Assembly (NCBI GenBank): GCA_027492485.1
Contig: JAPUER010000009.1
Location: 51,508-115,507 of the forward strand
DNA length: 64,000 nt
Direction: 5' to 3'
Source of the DNA: Betaproteobacteria bacterium
GTDB lineage: Bacteria; Pseudomonadota; Gammaproteobacteria; Burkholderiales; Casimicrobiaceae
A program made the position numbers and the translations under genes. How positions within the stretch are numbered: the first letter of the stretch is position 1; the number at the start of each line of letters is the position of its first letter. Of this stretch, positions 1 to 8,253 are shown piece after piece. Under the pieces are notes generated by a model. The model saw nothing but the letters and a program-made list of their open reading frames with translations. It did no database searches and had not been told where the DNA came from.

Positions 1-12
1 TGACGAAGGGCT

Positions 13-33
13 CCCTCCCCCAGCGGGGGAGGG
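13..33. repeat. short G/C palindrome at the left edge
   Basis: A perfect 9-bp stem, CCCTCCCCC and GGGGGAGGG, around a 3-nt loop (AGC). No T-tract follows on either strand, so it is not a typical intrinsic terminator. Similar short intergenic palindromes are common in high-GC proteobacteria. It lies just downstream of the minus-strand ABC ATPase gene. Confidence 0.5.
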
Positions 34-68
34 CTGGGGTGGGGGCAGTTGGCGATCCAGCGCGCCGC

Positions 69-998
69 TCATACCGCCACCGCCGCATTCGACTCGCGCG
101 AAGTCAGCTTGAGGAACGCCTGCTCAAGATCGGCTTCGCCGAGCTTCATCTCGCGCACGGCGATATTCGCCTCGCGGAACGCGGCCAGCAGGCTCTCCAG
201 CTCGGCGTAGCCGGACAATGTGAAGCCCCATGCACCGGACGCCTGCACGCTGCCGCGCATCTGCCATGTCGGCGGCAACGCTTCGGCCGACACCTGCACC
301 GTGATGCCCGACATGCCGCGCAGCAGGTTCGCCGTGGTATCGAGCGCGACGATTTCGCCGCCCTTCAGCATCGCCACGCGATTGCACAGCGCCTCGGCTT
401 CTTCCAGATAGTGCGTGGTCAGGATGATGGTGTGGCCTTCGCCGTTGAGGCGCTTGATGAAGGTCCACAGGTTCTGCCGCAGTTCGACGTCGACGCCCGC
501 CGTGGGCTCGTCGAGCACGATCACCGGCGGCTTGTGCACCAGCGCCTGCCCGACCAGCACGCGACGCTTCATGCCGCCGGAGAGCGCACGCATGTTGGTG
601 CCGGCCTTGCCGGTCAAATCCAGGTTGTGCAGTATCTCGTCGATCCAGGCATCGGCACCGGCGACGCCGTAATACCTGGCCTGCAGCGCCAGCGTCTCGC
701 GCACGGTGAAGAACGGGTCGAACACCAGCTCCTGCGGCACCACGCCAAGATTGCTGCGCGCCTCGCGATACTGGCTGACGGTGTCGTAGCCCATGATCGC
801 GGCGCGTCCGCTGTCGGCGCGGGTGAGGCCGGCGAGGATGCTGATCAAGGTGGTCTTGCCGGCACCGTTTGGTCCCAGCAGGGCAAAAAACTCACCCTGC
901 TCGACCCGCAACGATACGTGGTTGAGCGCGCGGACATTCGGGAATGACTTGCAGACGTCGACGACTTCGACGGCTGCGCAGGCGGAAGCGTTGGTCAC
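69..998 (-). CDS. ABC transporter ATP-binding protein (ABC-2 exporter type)
   Basis: A 309-residue ATPase of an ABC exporter, acting on the cytoplasmic face of the inner membrane. Visible motifs are Walker A GPNGAGKTT at residues 42-50, the signature LSGGMKRR at 139-146, Walker B VIVLDEPT at about 159-166, and the H-loop in ILTTHYLEEAEAL. The sequence resembles the CcmA/YadG group, whose partner is an ABC-2 membrane permease. No permease is visible, so it would have to lie off the left edge. The gene reads in the same direction as the mla operon and follows mlaB after 66 bp, so it may be co-transcribed. The substrate cannot be read from the sequence. Confidence 0.85.
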   Translation of the reverse strand: MTNASACAAVEVVDVCKSFPNVRALNHVSLRVEQGEFFALLGPNGAGKTTLISILAGLTRADSGRAAIMGYDTVSQYREARSNLGVVPQELVFDPFFTVRETLALQARYYGVAGADAWIDEILHNLDLTGKAGTNMRALSGGMKRRVLVGQALVHKPPVIVLDEPTAGVDVELRQNLWTFIKRLNGEGHTIILTTHYLEEAEALCNRVAMLKGGEIVALDTTANLLRGMSGITVQVSAEALPPTWQMRGSVQASGAWGFTLSGYAELESLLAAFREANIAVREMKLGEADLEQAFLKLTSRESNAAVAV

Positions 999-1064
999 GG
1001 CACGGGTTCTCTGGACAGCCGGTGATTTTATCCGGCGGCACCAGACCGGCCGCCGGTGCTGTCG

Positions 1065-1301
1065 TCAGAACAGGGATTCCACGTCGTAGGCGGCGGCCAG
1101 CGCGGCCAGCTTGGAGGTCAGGCCAACCACGCGGCACTGCGGCCCCGCCCGCCGCTTGAGGGCAAGAATCAGCGCCAGACCAGCGGAGTCGACCCGGGTG
1201 ACGCCCGACACGTCGATGCAGTCGACGCCTTTGGCATCCACCGAAAAGCTGTCCCACAGCGTGTGGGCGTTGGCGAAGCTGAGTTCTCCGACGAGCTGCA
1301 T
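1065..1301 (-). CDS. mlaB: STAS-domain protein MlaB
   Basis: A 78-residue single STAS domain, the small cytoplasmic subunit that stabilises the MlaFE ATPase complex. The family core is present (GVDCIDVSGVTRVDSAG, with the helix-capping DSAG), and the position at the end of the mlaFEDAC genes fits. It is slightly shorter than usual at the N terminus: the ORF enters the domain at strand one (LVGELSF). The ATG at 1301 follows the mlaC stop by 14 bp. The assignment rests on context as much as on sequence, because lone STAS domains are alike. Confidence 0.8.
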   Translation of the reverse strand: MQLVGELSFANAHTLWDSFSVDAKGVDCIDVSGVTRVDSAGLALILALKRRAGPQCRVVGLTSKLAALAAAYDVESLF

Positions 1302-1315
1302 GGCAATGGCGCGGG

Positions 1316-1909
1316 CTATTTGTTCTTGGCCTGCAACTGCTTGACCAGCGCATCCACGCCCTGATCGCGCACGACGGTGTTGAACTCTTCGCGGTAATTG
1401 GTCACCAGACTGACGCCGGCCACCACGACGTCATAGGCGCGCCATTTGCCGTCGGCGCCCTTTTCCATCGAGTAGTCGATCGGAATGCCCTGCCCGTTGG
1501 GCTGATTGACCACGGTCTTGACCGTGACATCGGTCTCGGCCGGCTGCATGCGCAGCGGACGATAGTCGATCGCGTTGTTGCGGAAGTTGGCCAGCGCGCC
1601 GGAGTAGGTGCGCACCAGCAGCGTCTGGAACTCGCGGGTCAGCGCGGCCTGCTGCTCGGGCGAGGCTTTCGCCCAGTTGCGGCCCATCGCCAGCTGCGTC
1701 ATGTGGCCGAAGTTGAAGTTGGGCAACAACTTCGATTCGATCAGTTCCTTGAGTTTGCCGGCGTTGCCGAGCACCGAGGGGTCGTTCTTGAGCACATTGG
1801 TGACATCGGTCGCCACTGCCTTGACCAGCGCGTCGGGCGCGGTTTCGCCCTGCGCGCTCGCCAGCGAGGACACTGCGAGCAGCGCCAGTAGCCATTTCGG
1901 GAACTTCAT
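1316..1909 (-). CDS. mlaC: periplasmic phospholipid-binding protein MlaC
   Basis: A 197-residue periplasmic shuttle that carries phospholipid between MlaA at the outer membrane and MlaFEDB at the inner membrane. Residues 1-20 form a signal peptide (LLALLAVSSLASA). The rest matches the MlaC/Ttg2D family: FNFGHMTQLAMGRNWAKASP, then TREFQTLLVRTYSGALANF, then a C-terminal VVNQPNG...DYSM...WRAYDVVVAGVSLVTNYR segment. The length is normal. It sits between mlaA (13 bp upstream) and mlaB. Confidence 0.92.
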   Translation of the reverse strand: MKFPKWLLALLAVSSLASAQGETAPDALVKAVATDVTNVLKNDPSVLGNAGKLKELIESKLLPNFNFGHMTQLAMGRNWAKASPEQQAALTREFQTLLVRTYSGALANFRNNAIDYRPLRMQPAETDVTVKTVVNQPNGQGIPIDYSMEKGADGKWRAYDVVVAGVSLVTNYREEFNTVVRDQGVDALVKQLQAKNK

Positions 1910-1922
1910 TGCGATTTACTTC

Positions 1923-2612
1923 CTATTCATCTTTCGGACGCTTGCCGTCCAGCACCAGGCCCTGCCGGCGTTGCAGGTAGGCCGAGCGCATGAACGTGTA
2001 GCGGTCGAGCGCCGCCTGATTCATCAGCGCCTCCGCCGGGAACAGGCCGACCCGGGTGTCGACCACCCGCGCGCCCATCAACGAATTGCGCAGCGGCACG
2101 GATGACACCAGCGCCACCGGATCGATCAGGCCATCGGCGTAACGGCCGACCGCGTCGCGCGCCGACGACGGCCCGAGGAACGGGATCACGATGTACGGCC
2201 CGGCACCGATGCCCCAGTAGCCGAGCGTCTGGCCGAAGTCTTCGTTGCCGCGCTCGATGCCCATCGGCGTGGCGAGGTCGAAGATGCCGCCGAGGCCAAA
2301 AGTGGTGTTGAGCATCACCCGGCCCAGATCGTCACCCAGCTTGCCGCCCTTCAACTGCAGCGCGTCGCTGACCACCGACTGCGCGTCGGCGGCGTTCTGG
2401 AAGACGTTGCTGACGCCGCGCTTTACCGGGTTGGGCACGGCAGCGTCGTAGCCCTTCGCGATCGGCTTGAACAGATAGTGATCGAAGGTGCTGTTGAACG
2501 AATAGATGCCGCGGTTGACCGGCTCCAGCGGGTCGCCCGGCGCGGCGTTGCGGAACGACGCGCAGCCAGTCAGGGCGAGCGCACAAAGGGACAGCGCGAG
2601 AACGGTCTTCAT
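1923..2612 (-). CDS. mlaA: outer-membrane lipoprotein MlaA (VacJ)
   Basis: A 229-residue outer-membrane lipoprotein of the Mla retrograde phospholipid pathway. The signal peptide ends in a lipobox LTGC with the lipidated cysteine at residue 17. Family landmarks are DPLEPVNRGIYSFN near the N terminus, and NTTFGLGGIFDLATPMGI followed by EDFGQTLGYWGIGAGPYIVIP in the middle. Its ATG overlaps the mlaD stop codon (ATGA), indicating translational coupling. In E. coli mlaA is unlinked from the mla operon; its place inside the operon here is a common betaproteobacterial arrangement. Confidence 0.95.
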   Translation of the reverse strand: MKTVLALSLCALALTGCASFRNAAPGDPLEPVNRGIYSFNSTFDHYLFKPIAKGYDAAVPNPVKRGVSNVFQNAADAQSVVSDALQLKGGKLGDDLGRVMLNTTFGLGGIFDLATPMGIERGNEDFGQTLGYWGIGAGPYIVIPFLGPSSARDAVGRYADGLIDPVALVSSVPLRNSLMGARVVDTRVGLFPAEALMNQAALDRYTFMRSAYLQRRQGLVLDGKRPKDE

Positions 2613-3151
2613 GGTTTGGCTCCGGGAACGGCGGCAGGCGCCGGTGCGGGCGCGGCGGCAGGCGCCGGCGAGGACGCGGGCGCCGGGGCAGGCGTGTCCT
2701 GCGCCTTGCTGAACATGAACTGCGAGATCAGTTTTTCGAGCTGCACGGCGGATTGCGTCTTCCTGATCCGCTCTTCGTCCTTCAGCATCACGCTGTCGCC
2801 GCCGGCTTCGAGCCCGACGAATTGCTCGCCGAGCAGGCCGGAGGTGAAGATCGCGGCGATGGTGTCGCGCGGGAACTGGTAGTGCGAATAGATGTGCAGG
2901 CGTGCCACGCCTTCGTAGGTCTTGTCGTCGAGCCGGATCGATTCCACGCGGCCGACCACCACACCGGCGCTCTTGACCGGTGCCCGCGGCTTCAGGTTGC
3001 CGATGTTGTCGAAGCGCGCTTCGATCTGGTAGCCGGTGCGCTCTTCGCTGGTGGTCAGCAGGTTGCCCACTTTCAGCGCCAGAAAGAGCAGCGCCGCCAG
3101 GCCGATGGCGACGAAGATGCCAACCCAGAGATCAATGATTTTTCGGTTCAT
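2609..3151 (-). CDS. mlaD: MCE-domain protein MlaD
   Basis: A 180-residue protein anchored in the inner membrane by one N-terminal helix (VGIFVAIGLAALLFLALKV, about residues 10-28), with a periplasmic MCE domain at about 38-117 (GLKPRAPVKSAGVVVGRV-like region and FTSGLLGEQFVGLE). MlaD hexamers hold phospholipid and bind MlaFE. The last 25-30 residues are a low-complexity Ala/Pro tail absent from E. coli MlaD, probably a flexible extension. It overlaps mlaA by 4 bp and follows mlaE by 25 bp. Confidence 0.94.
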   Translation of the reverse strand: MNRKIIDLWVGIFVAIGLAALLFLALKVGNLLTTSEERTGYQIEARFDNIGNLKPRAPVKSAGVVVGRVESIRLDDKTYEGVARLHIYSHYQFPRDTIAAIFTSGLLGEQFVGLEAGGDSVMLKDEERIRKTQSAVQLEKLISQFMFSKAQDTPAPAPASSPAPAAAPAPAPAAVPGAKP

Positions 3152-3176
3152 ATCAGCAGTGCCAGTGGGCTCCGGG

Positions 3177-3974
3177 CTAGCTCGCGCCGCCGCGGAACAT
3201 GAAGATGGTCAGGATCAGATCGAGGGCAAGGATGGCCAGCGCGGAAATGACGACCGTGCGCGTCGTCGCGGCGGAAACGCCCTCGGCGGTCGGATTGGCA
3301 TCATACCCTTCGAACACGGCGATCAGGCTGACGGCGAAGGCGAACACGATGCTCTTGATGACGCCGTTCATGACGTCGTAGCGCCAGTCCACCGAGGACT
3401 GCATCTGGCCCCAGAAGGCGCCGGCATCGATGCCGATCAGCCGCACGCCGACCAGATAGCCGCCGTAAACGCCGAGCATCGAAAACAGCGCTGCCAGCAA
3501 CGGCAGCGAGATGACGCCACCCCAGAAACGCGGCGCCACGACGCGCGCGATCGGGTCGACCGCCATCACTTCCATCGCCGAGAGCTGCTCGGTGGTTTTC
3601 ATCAGACCGATCTCGGCCGTCATTGCCGAGCCGGCGCGGCTGGCGAACAGCAGCGCGGCGACCACCGGCCCCAGCTCGCGCACCAGCGACAGCGCCACCA
3701 GCACCCCCATCGATTCGGTGGCGCCGAAGCGCGCCAGCGTTTCATAGCCCTGCAGCGCCAGCACCATGCCGATGAACATGCCGCTCATCAGCACGATGAT
3801 CAGCGACAACACGCCGGCCTGATAAATCTCCTTGACCACCAGTTGCGGGCGCACCACCGAGGTGCCGCTCTGGCGCAGGATGGCCAGGAAAAAACGGCTG
3901 GCAAAGCCCAGCCGCTCGACGCCGCCGGTGGTCGCCCGACCGAGGCGCGACAACAGCCGCAGCAGGCCTTTCAT
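3177..3974 (-). CDS. mlaE: phospholipid ABC transporter permease MlaE
   Basis: A 265-residue polytopic inner-membrane permease of the MlaE/YrbE family. Several hydrophobic helices are visible, with the conserved central stretch LVRELGPVVAALLFASRAGS and the MKTTEQLSAMEVMAVDPI segment that contacts the ATPase. Its ATG overlaps the mlaF stop codon (ATGA), so the ATPase and permease are translationally coupled. Length and order match known mla operons. Confidence 0.95.
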   Translation of the reverse strand: MKGLLRLLSRLGRATTGGVERLGFASRFFLAILRQSGTSVVRPQLVVKEIYQAGVLSLIIVLMSGMFIGMVLALQGYETLARFGATESMGVLVALSLVRELGPVVAALLFASRAGSAMTAEIGLMKTTEQLSAMEVMAVDPIARVVAPRFWGGVISLPLLAALFSMLGVYGGYLVGVRLIGIDAGAFWGQMQSSVDWRYDVMNGVIKSIVFAFAVSLIAVFEGYDANPTAEGVSAATTRTVVISALAILALDLILTIFMFRGGAS

Positions 3975-4861
3975 GCGAAGTCCTCGGCCAGGCTTCGCGC
4001 CGGGTAGTGAAAGCGCACCGGGCCGTCCGGCTCGCCGTCGACAAACTGGCGGACGAAAGGATCCTGGCTCGCCTTGATGCTCGCCACGTCGCCGTGGGCC
4101 ACGACCTTGCCCTCGGAGATGAAATAGATGTAGTCGACGATCTTCAGCGATTCCGCGATGTCGTGGGTGACGAGGATGGACGTCATGCCGAGCGCGTCGT
4201 TGAGGCGGCGGATCAACTGCCCGACCACCGACAGCGAAATGGGATCGAGGCCGGCGAACGGCTCGTCGTAGAGCGCGATCTGCGGGTCGAGCGCGATCGC
4301 CCGCGCCAGCGCCACGCGACGCGCCATGCCGCCGGAAAGCTCGCTCGGTTTCAGGCTCGCGGTGCCGCGCAGCCCGACCGCGTTGAGCTTCATCAGCACC
4401 AGATCGCGGATGATTTCATCGGGCAGATCGGTGTGTTCGTGCATCGGGAAGGCGATGTTGTCGAACACCGTCATGTCGGTGAACAACGCACCAAACTGGA
4501 ACAGCATGCCAAGCCGGCGGCGATGCGCGTACATCTCGTCGCGCGTCATGGTCGCCACCGATTTGCCGTCGACCAGCACCGCGCCCGAGCCGGCGCGGAT
4601 TTGCCCGCAGAGCAGGCGCAGCACGGTGGTCTTGCCGCAGCCGGACCCGCCCATCACCGCCACCAGCTTGCCGCGCGGCACCGTCAGCGTGACGCCGGAG
4701 AGGATCTGGCGGTCCTTGGTGTAGCCGAAATTGACGTCTCTCAGCTCGACCAGCGCGTCGCCCGCCGCGCAGGGCTGCGCCGGCGCCCCGGAGGCTGGCC
4801 CGTCGGAGGCGGCGGACGCGGCGGGCGCGGCGGAAGAAAGGGAGGCGTCTGCCACAGTCAT
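3971..4861 (-). CDS. mlaF: phospholipid ABC transporter ATP-binding protein MlaF
   Basis: The ATPase of the Mla complex, first gene of the operon. Walker A is GGSGCGKTT, the signature is LSGGMARRVALARAI, Walker B is IALYDEPFAGLDP and the switch region is ILVTHDIAES. The ATG at 4861 gives 296 residues, including an Ala/Ser/Pro-rich leader of about 35 residues before the conserved domain. An in-frame ATG at 4945 would add 28 residues, but they resemble no family member and run into the intergenic repeat, so the inner start is preferred. MlaFEDACB reads as one unit from here to 1065. Confidence 0.93.
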   Translation of the reverse strand: MTVADASLSSAAPAASAASDGPASGAPAQPCAAGDALVELRDVNFGYTKDRQILSGVTLTVPRGKLVAVMGGSGCGKTTVLRLLCGQIRAGSGAVLVDGKSVATMTRDEMYAHRRRLGMLFQFGALFTDMTVFDNIAFPMHEHTDLPDEIIRDLVLMKLNAVGLRGTASLKPSELSGGMARRVALARAIALDPQIALYDEPFAGLDPISLSVVGQLIRRLNDALGMTSILVTHDIAESLKIVDYIYFISEGKVVAHGDVASIKASQDPFVRQFVDGEPDGPVRFHYPARSLAEDFA

Positions 4862-4896
4862 GCGGACGATTGTATCGGGCTTGGCGGGGGTTTCGT

Positions 4897-4912
4897 TGCA
4901 CTGCACAGTGCA
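4897..4912. promoter_or_regulatory. 16-bp palindrome upstream of mlaF
   Basis: TGCACTG and CAGTGCA are perfect inverted arms separated by CA, 36 bp upstream of the preferred mlaF ATG and immediately before the 115-bp repeat. The size and position suit an operator or an mRNA leader hairpin. No factor can be assigned. Confidence 0.35.
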
Positions 4913-4915
4913 CTC

Positions 4916-5030
4916 AGCTTTTTGGCTGGCGCGCTTATTAATCAATGGTGTCGTGCGTTTTTTTCTAGAAGTCGACTTTTTTGATTTTCGGCATCTAGCC
5001 CATATTTAACTATCGTTTCAGCGAAAAGCT
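4916..5030. repeat. dispersed 115-bp palindromic element, copy 1
   Basis: One of seven related elements in this window. Ends are AGCTTTTTGGC on the left and GCGAAAAGCT on the right, which are inverted copies of each other. The centre is AAGTCGACTT, with GTCGAC at 4971-4976; the midpoint of the element is 4973. It fills the gap between mlaF and the stop codon of rsmI (5032-5034), its right end lying 1 bp from that stop. As both genes are leftward, the element may end up in the rsmI transcript as a long hairpin. Confidence 0.85.
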
Positions 5031-5031
5031 G

Positions 5032-5961
5032 CTAGCGGGATTTCAGCGTTTCCGCCAGCGCGTAAAGCGCGTCGCGATCCTCGCCGCTGAGCCGGGCGGC
5101 CAGTTTGACGGCGCGGGCCGGCGGCAGTTCCGGCAGCAGCGCCTTGAGCAGCGTGCGCCCGTCGATGCCCGCGCTGCGCACGGCTTGCGCGGCGCCGGCG
5201 ACGACGACAACGAACTCGCCGCGCAGCCGCGTCGCGTTGCCGTGCAGCCAGTCGCCGATTTCGCCGGCGGTCAGCGCCGACACCGTTTCGAACTTCTTGG
5301 TCAGTTCGCGGCCAATGACGACGCGGCGATCGGCCGCCAGCCCGGCGGCCAGCGCCGCGAGCGTTTTCTCGATGCGGTGCGGTGACTCGAAGAAAACGCT
5401 GGTTTCGGTGCGCGCCGCGATCGCCTCGACAAACGCCGTCAGTTCGCCCTTCGCCGTCGGCGCAAAACCGATGAAGGTGAACGCCGTCGATTCCAGTCCG
5501 GCCACCGACAGCGCCGCCGTCACCGCGCTGACGCCGGGAATCGGAATTGTCGGAAACCCGGCGGCGCGAACGCTGGCGACCAGCCGCGCGCCGGGGTCCG
5601 AGATCGCCGGCGTACCGGCATCGCTGACGTAGGCCACCGCGTCGCCGGCGGCGATGCGCGCAACCACGCCGGACGCGGCCTCCCGCTCGTTGTGTTCGCG
5701 CACCGAGACGAGCGCCGGCGCCGCGATGCCGAGCAGGCGCAGCAGCTCGCGCGTCATCCGCGTGTCCTCGCAGGCAATGCAGGCGACGCCCGCCAGCACG
5801 CGCTGCGCGCGCAAAGTGATGTCGCCGAGATTCCCCAGCGGCGTCGCCACTACATACAATCCCGCCTGCAAGGCCTCCAGCGGCGACTGTTTCCGCCCGC
5901 CCGGCTCGCCCGCTTCGTCCCGTCCATCCTGCCCGTCCTGCACTGGCGTCACGCGCCACAC
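5032..5961 (-). CDS. rsmI: 16S rRNA (cytidine1402-2'-O)-methyltransferase RsmI
   Basis: A 309-residue SAM-dependent methyltransferase that 2'-O-methylates C1402 of 16S rRNA. It shows the tetrapyrrole-methylase-like fold signatures of RsmI: LYVVATPLGNLGDITLRA, CEDTRMTRELL, AYVSDAGTPAISDPGARLV and FESPHRIEKTL. About 33 residues precede the usual start of the fold and are unlike the family; a later start is possible, but there is no nearby ATG. It is divergent from the lpoA-like gene with 22 bp between the chosen starts, the same arrangement as rsmI and lpoA in E. coli. Confidence 0.93.
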   Translation of the reverse strand: MWRVTPVQDGQDGRDEAGEPGGRKQSPLEALQAGLYVVATPLGNLGDITLRAQRVLAGVACIACEDTRMTRELLRLLGIAAPALVSVREHNEREAASGVVARIAAGDAVAYVSDAGTPAISDPGARLVASVRAAGFPTIPIPGVSAVTAALSVAGLESTAFTFIGFAPTAKGELTAFVEAIAARTETSVFFESPHRIEKTLAALAAGLAADRRVVIGRELTKKFETVSALTAGEIGDWLHGNATRLRGEFVVVVAGAAQAVRSAGIDGRTLLKALLPELPPARAVKLAARLSGEDRDALYALAETLKSR

Positions 5962-5983
5962 TCCTCTCTCTGCACCCTGATCG

Positions 5984-7219
5984 ATGTCTGCCCGAATCCA
6001 CCCGTCGACACTGCCGCCACCTGGCCCGCCGGATCGCCGGCGGCCGCGCCGCCGCTACCTGACGGCGGCCGCGCTGGCCGGCGCGACCCTCGCGTTGACC
6101 GCCGCGGCGCAAACGGCGTCGCCCGCGCCCAACGCGGTGCAACCCAATCCGGCCGCCGCGACAAACCAGGCACCTGCCATTTTGGCGCAACCACCTGCGA
6201 AGGACGGGGCGGCGACCGCTGGCGCCACGGCAAGCGCCGCGCCGCCCGCGAGCAACCTGCTGCGCGTCGTGCTGCTGCTGCCGACCGAGCAGCCGCTGCT
6301 GCGTCGCGCCGCCGGCAGCGTGCGCGACGGTGCGCTCGCGGTGCTGGGCAGTCGCAAACGGGAGGTGGCGGTGATCGACTGTCCCTATGCGGTCGACGCC
6401 GTGGTCGCGAGCTACAGCCGCTGTGTCGACGACAGCGTGGATTGGGTGATCGGTCCGCTGAGCCGCGCCGATGTCGCCGCGCTTGCCGCGGCGCGGCTGC
6501 CGGCGTTGCGCCCCACGCTGATGCTGTCGCCGCTCGGCGCGGCACCGGCGGCGCCAATGGCCGTGCTGGCGCCGGACCTGGAATCGGAGGCGGAGGCCAT
6601 CGTCCAGCAGGCCGGCGAAGACGCCTGCCGCAAACCGCTGGTGGTCGAAGCCGCCGGGCCGATCGCCAATCGGGTGGCGGTCGCGATGAACACCGCGTGG
6701 CGCGAGCGCAACGCCATCGCCATCCAGCAAACGCGGCTAGGCAGCCGTGAAAGCTGGCGCAAGGCGGCCGACGGCTGGCGGCGCGAGCACGTCGATTGCG
6801 TCCTGTTCGCCGGTGGCGGCGCCGCGCTCACCGAACTCCGCCCCTATCTGCGCGACATCGCGGTCTACGCCACCAGCGCTGCCTACGAAAGCTCGCTCGA
6901 CCGCACGATGGACTGGACCGGCGTGCGCGTGGCCGACGCGCCGTGGCTGATCGACGCCGATCGCGCCGAATTTGCCGGCCTGGCGCCAGCCCCGGCCGCC
7001 GGCGCAGCGTTCGATGCGGCGGCCGTTTCGCCGACGCTGGCACGCCTCTACGCGCTGGGGTTGGACGCGGCGCGACTGGCACTGGCCGCCGGGCGCGACG
7101 CCCTGCCCGCTTCGTTCGACGGCGCGATCGGCCGGCTGACGCTCAAGGAGGGCCAGTATCGCCGGATGCCGATGGTGGGCGAGTTCCGCGAACGCAGTCT
7201 GGTCAAAATCGGGCCCTGA
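5984..7219 (+). CDS. LppC/LpoA-like periplasmic protein
   Basis: A 411-residue exported protein in the position of lpoA (divergent from rsmI, upstream of yraN). LpoA activates penicillin-binding protein 1A. The N terminus has an RRRYLTAAALAG signal sequence resembling a twin-arginine or Sec signal, followed by an Ala/Pro-rich linker to about residue 85. The rest resembles a periplasmic-binding-protein fold (VVLLLPTEQPLLRRAAGSVRDG; later DRTMDWTGVRVADAPWLI). No lipobox cysteine is visible, unlike E. coli LpoA, and the N-terminal TPR-like half of LpoA is missing. The homology is inferred mainly from context and the C-terminal fold. Confidence 0.65.
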   Translation: MSARIHPSTLPPPGPPDRRRPRRRYLTAAALAGATLALTAAAQTASPAPNAVQPNPAAATNQAPAILAQPPAKDGAATAGATASAAPPASNLLRVVLLLPTEQPLLRRAAGSVRDGALAVLGSRKREVAVIDCPYAVDAVVASYSRCVDDSVDWVIGPLSRADVAALAAARLPALRPTLMLSPLGAAPAAPMAVLAPDLESEAEAIVQQAGEDACRKPLVVEAAGPIANRVAVAMNTAWRERNAIAIQQTRLGSRESWRKAADGWRREHVDCVLFAGGGAALTELRPYLRDIAVYATSAAYESSLDRTMDWTGVRVADAPWLIDADRAEFAGLAPAPAAGAAFDAAAVSPTLARLYALGLDAARLALAAGRDALPASFDGAIGRLTLKEGQYRRMPMVGEFRERSLVKIGP

Positions 7220-7222
7220 ATT

Positions 7223-7588
7223 TTGACCGCGAACCCGACCCGCGCCGCACACCTTGACGTCGGCGAGCGCTTCGAGCGCGATGCCGAAGCCTTTCTTGTC
7301 CGGCAGGGATTGACGGCGGTCGAACGCAACTGGCATTGCCGCATGGGCGAAATCGATCTCGTCATGCGCGACGGCGAAACGCTGGTCTTTGTCGAGGTCC
7401 GCAAGCGCGATGGTCAGCGCTTCGGCGGTGCCGCCGCCAGCATCGGACGGCAGAAACGGGAACGGCTGGAGCGCGCCATCGGGCTCTACCTGAGCGGACT
7501 GCCGCGGACACCGGCCTGTCGCGTCGATGCCGTATTGTTCGACGGTTCGCGCCACCCGCAGTGGCTGCGCAACATTTTTGGAGATTGA
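7223..7588 (+). CDS. yraN: YraN/UPF0102 family nuclease-like protein
   Basis: A 121-residue member of the UPF0102 family, which has a restriction-endonuclease-like fold. Visible landmarks are GERFERDAEAFLVRQGL, ERNWHCRMGEIDLVMRDG and LVFVEVRKR; the E-I-D-L and V-E-V-R pieces form the E...D...ExK-like active-site pattern, with R in place of K. The start is the TTG at 7223, 3 bp after the preceding stop; no ATG precedes the conserved domain. The cellular role is not established. Confidence 0.88.
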   Translation: MTANPTRAAHLDVGERFERDAEAFLVRQGLTAVERNWHCRMGEIDLVMRDGETLVFVEVRKRDGQRFGGAAASIGRQKRERLERAIGLYLSGLPRTPACRVDAVLFDGSRHPQWLRNIFGD

Positions 7589-7593
7589 CGGCG

Positions 7594-8253
7594 ATGAGGG
7601 TCCGTGACGCCTCCGGCCGGCCGGCCAACGAGCTGGCGAGCGCTGCCGCCGACCCGGCACATGCCGCCAGCGTTGCCGTGGTGGCGGAGCACTTCCACGA
7701 TGCCGCGCAGGCCGCAGCAACCGCGGCTGCCGGCAATGCCGACGCCATCGCTGCCGCCGCGCAGGCGATCGTGCGGGCCTTCATGGGCAATCACCGCCTG
7801 TTTGCCTGCGGCAACGGCGGCTCCGCGTCCGACGCCGAACATCTGGTCGCCGAGCTGGTCGGCCGTCTCGAACAGGAACGCCCCGGCCTGCCGGCAATCG
7901 CGCTGTCGGCCAACAGCAGCACCGTCACCGCGATCGGCAACGACTACGGCTTCGGCGACGTGTTCGCGCGGCAGGTGCGCGCGCTCGGCGGCGCCGGCGA
8001 CGTGCTGATCGCGTTTTCGGCCAGCGGCAACTCGGACAACGTGATCGCTGCCATCACCGCGTCGCACGAGCGCGAAATGCCGGTCATCGCCTTCACCGGC
8101 GAGGACGGTGGCCGGCTGCGGGAACATCTGGGCGCCAGCGACCATCTCATCAACGTACCGGCTACCCGCATAATGCGCGTACAGGAACTGCACCGCGTCG
8201 GCATTCATGCGCTGTGTGACGTCATTGATCGAATCTTGCTTGGAGGCTTGTGA
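7594..8253 (+). CDS. diaA: SIS-domain protein DiaA / phosphoheptose isomerase family
   Basis: A 219-residue SIS-fold protein. The core is FACGNGGSASDAEHLVAELVGR, then LSANSSTVTAIGNDYGF, then LIAFSASGNSDNVIAAI, as in GmhA and DiaA. Synteny (lpoA-yraN-diaA-dolP) points to DiaA, the DnaA-binding initiation factor in E. coli. The residues that separate the isomerase GmhA from DiaA cannot be settled by eye, so a sedoheptulose-7-phosphate isomerase role remains possible. The ATG at 7594 follows yraN by 5 bp. The stop overlaps the next ATG by one base (TGATG). Confidence 0.82.
   Translation: MRVRDASGRPANELASAAADPAHAASVAVVAEHFHDAAQAAATAAAGNADAIAAAAQAIVRAFMGNHRLFACGNGGSASDAEHLVAELVGRLEQERPGLPAIALSANSSTVTAIGNDYGFGDVFARQVRALGGAGDVLIAFSASGNSDNVIAAITASHEREMPVIAFTGEDGGRLREHLGASDHLINVPATRIMRVQELHRVGIHALCDVIDRILLGGL

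Noticed and set aside
5018-6730. A 570-codon open frame on the minus strand spanning rsmI and the lpoA-like gene
   Set aside because: It is in the wrong frame for rsmI and antisense to the lpoA-like gene; the composition is Arg-rich shadow.
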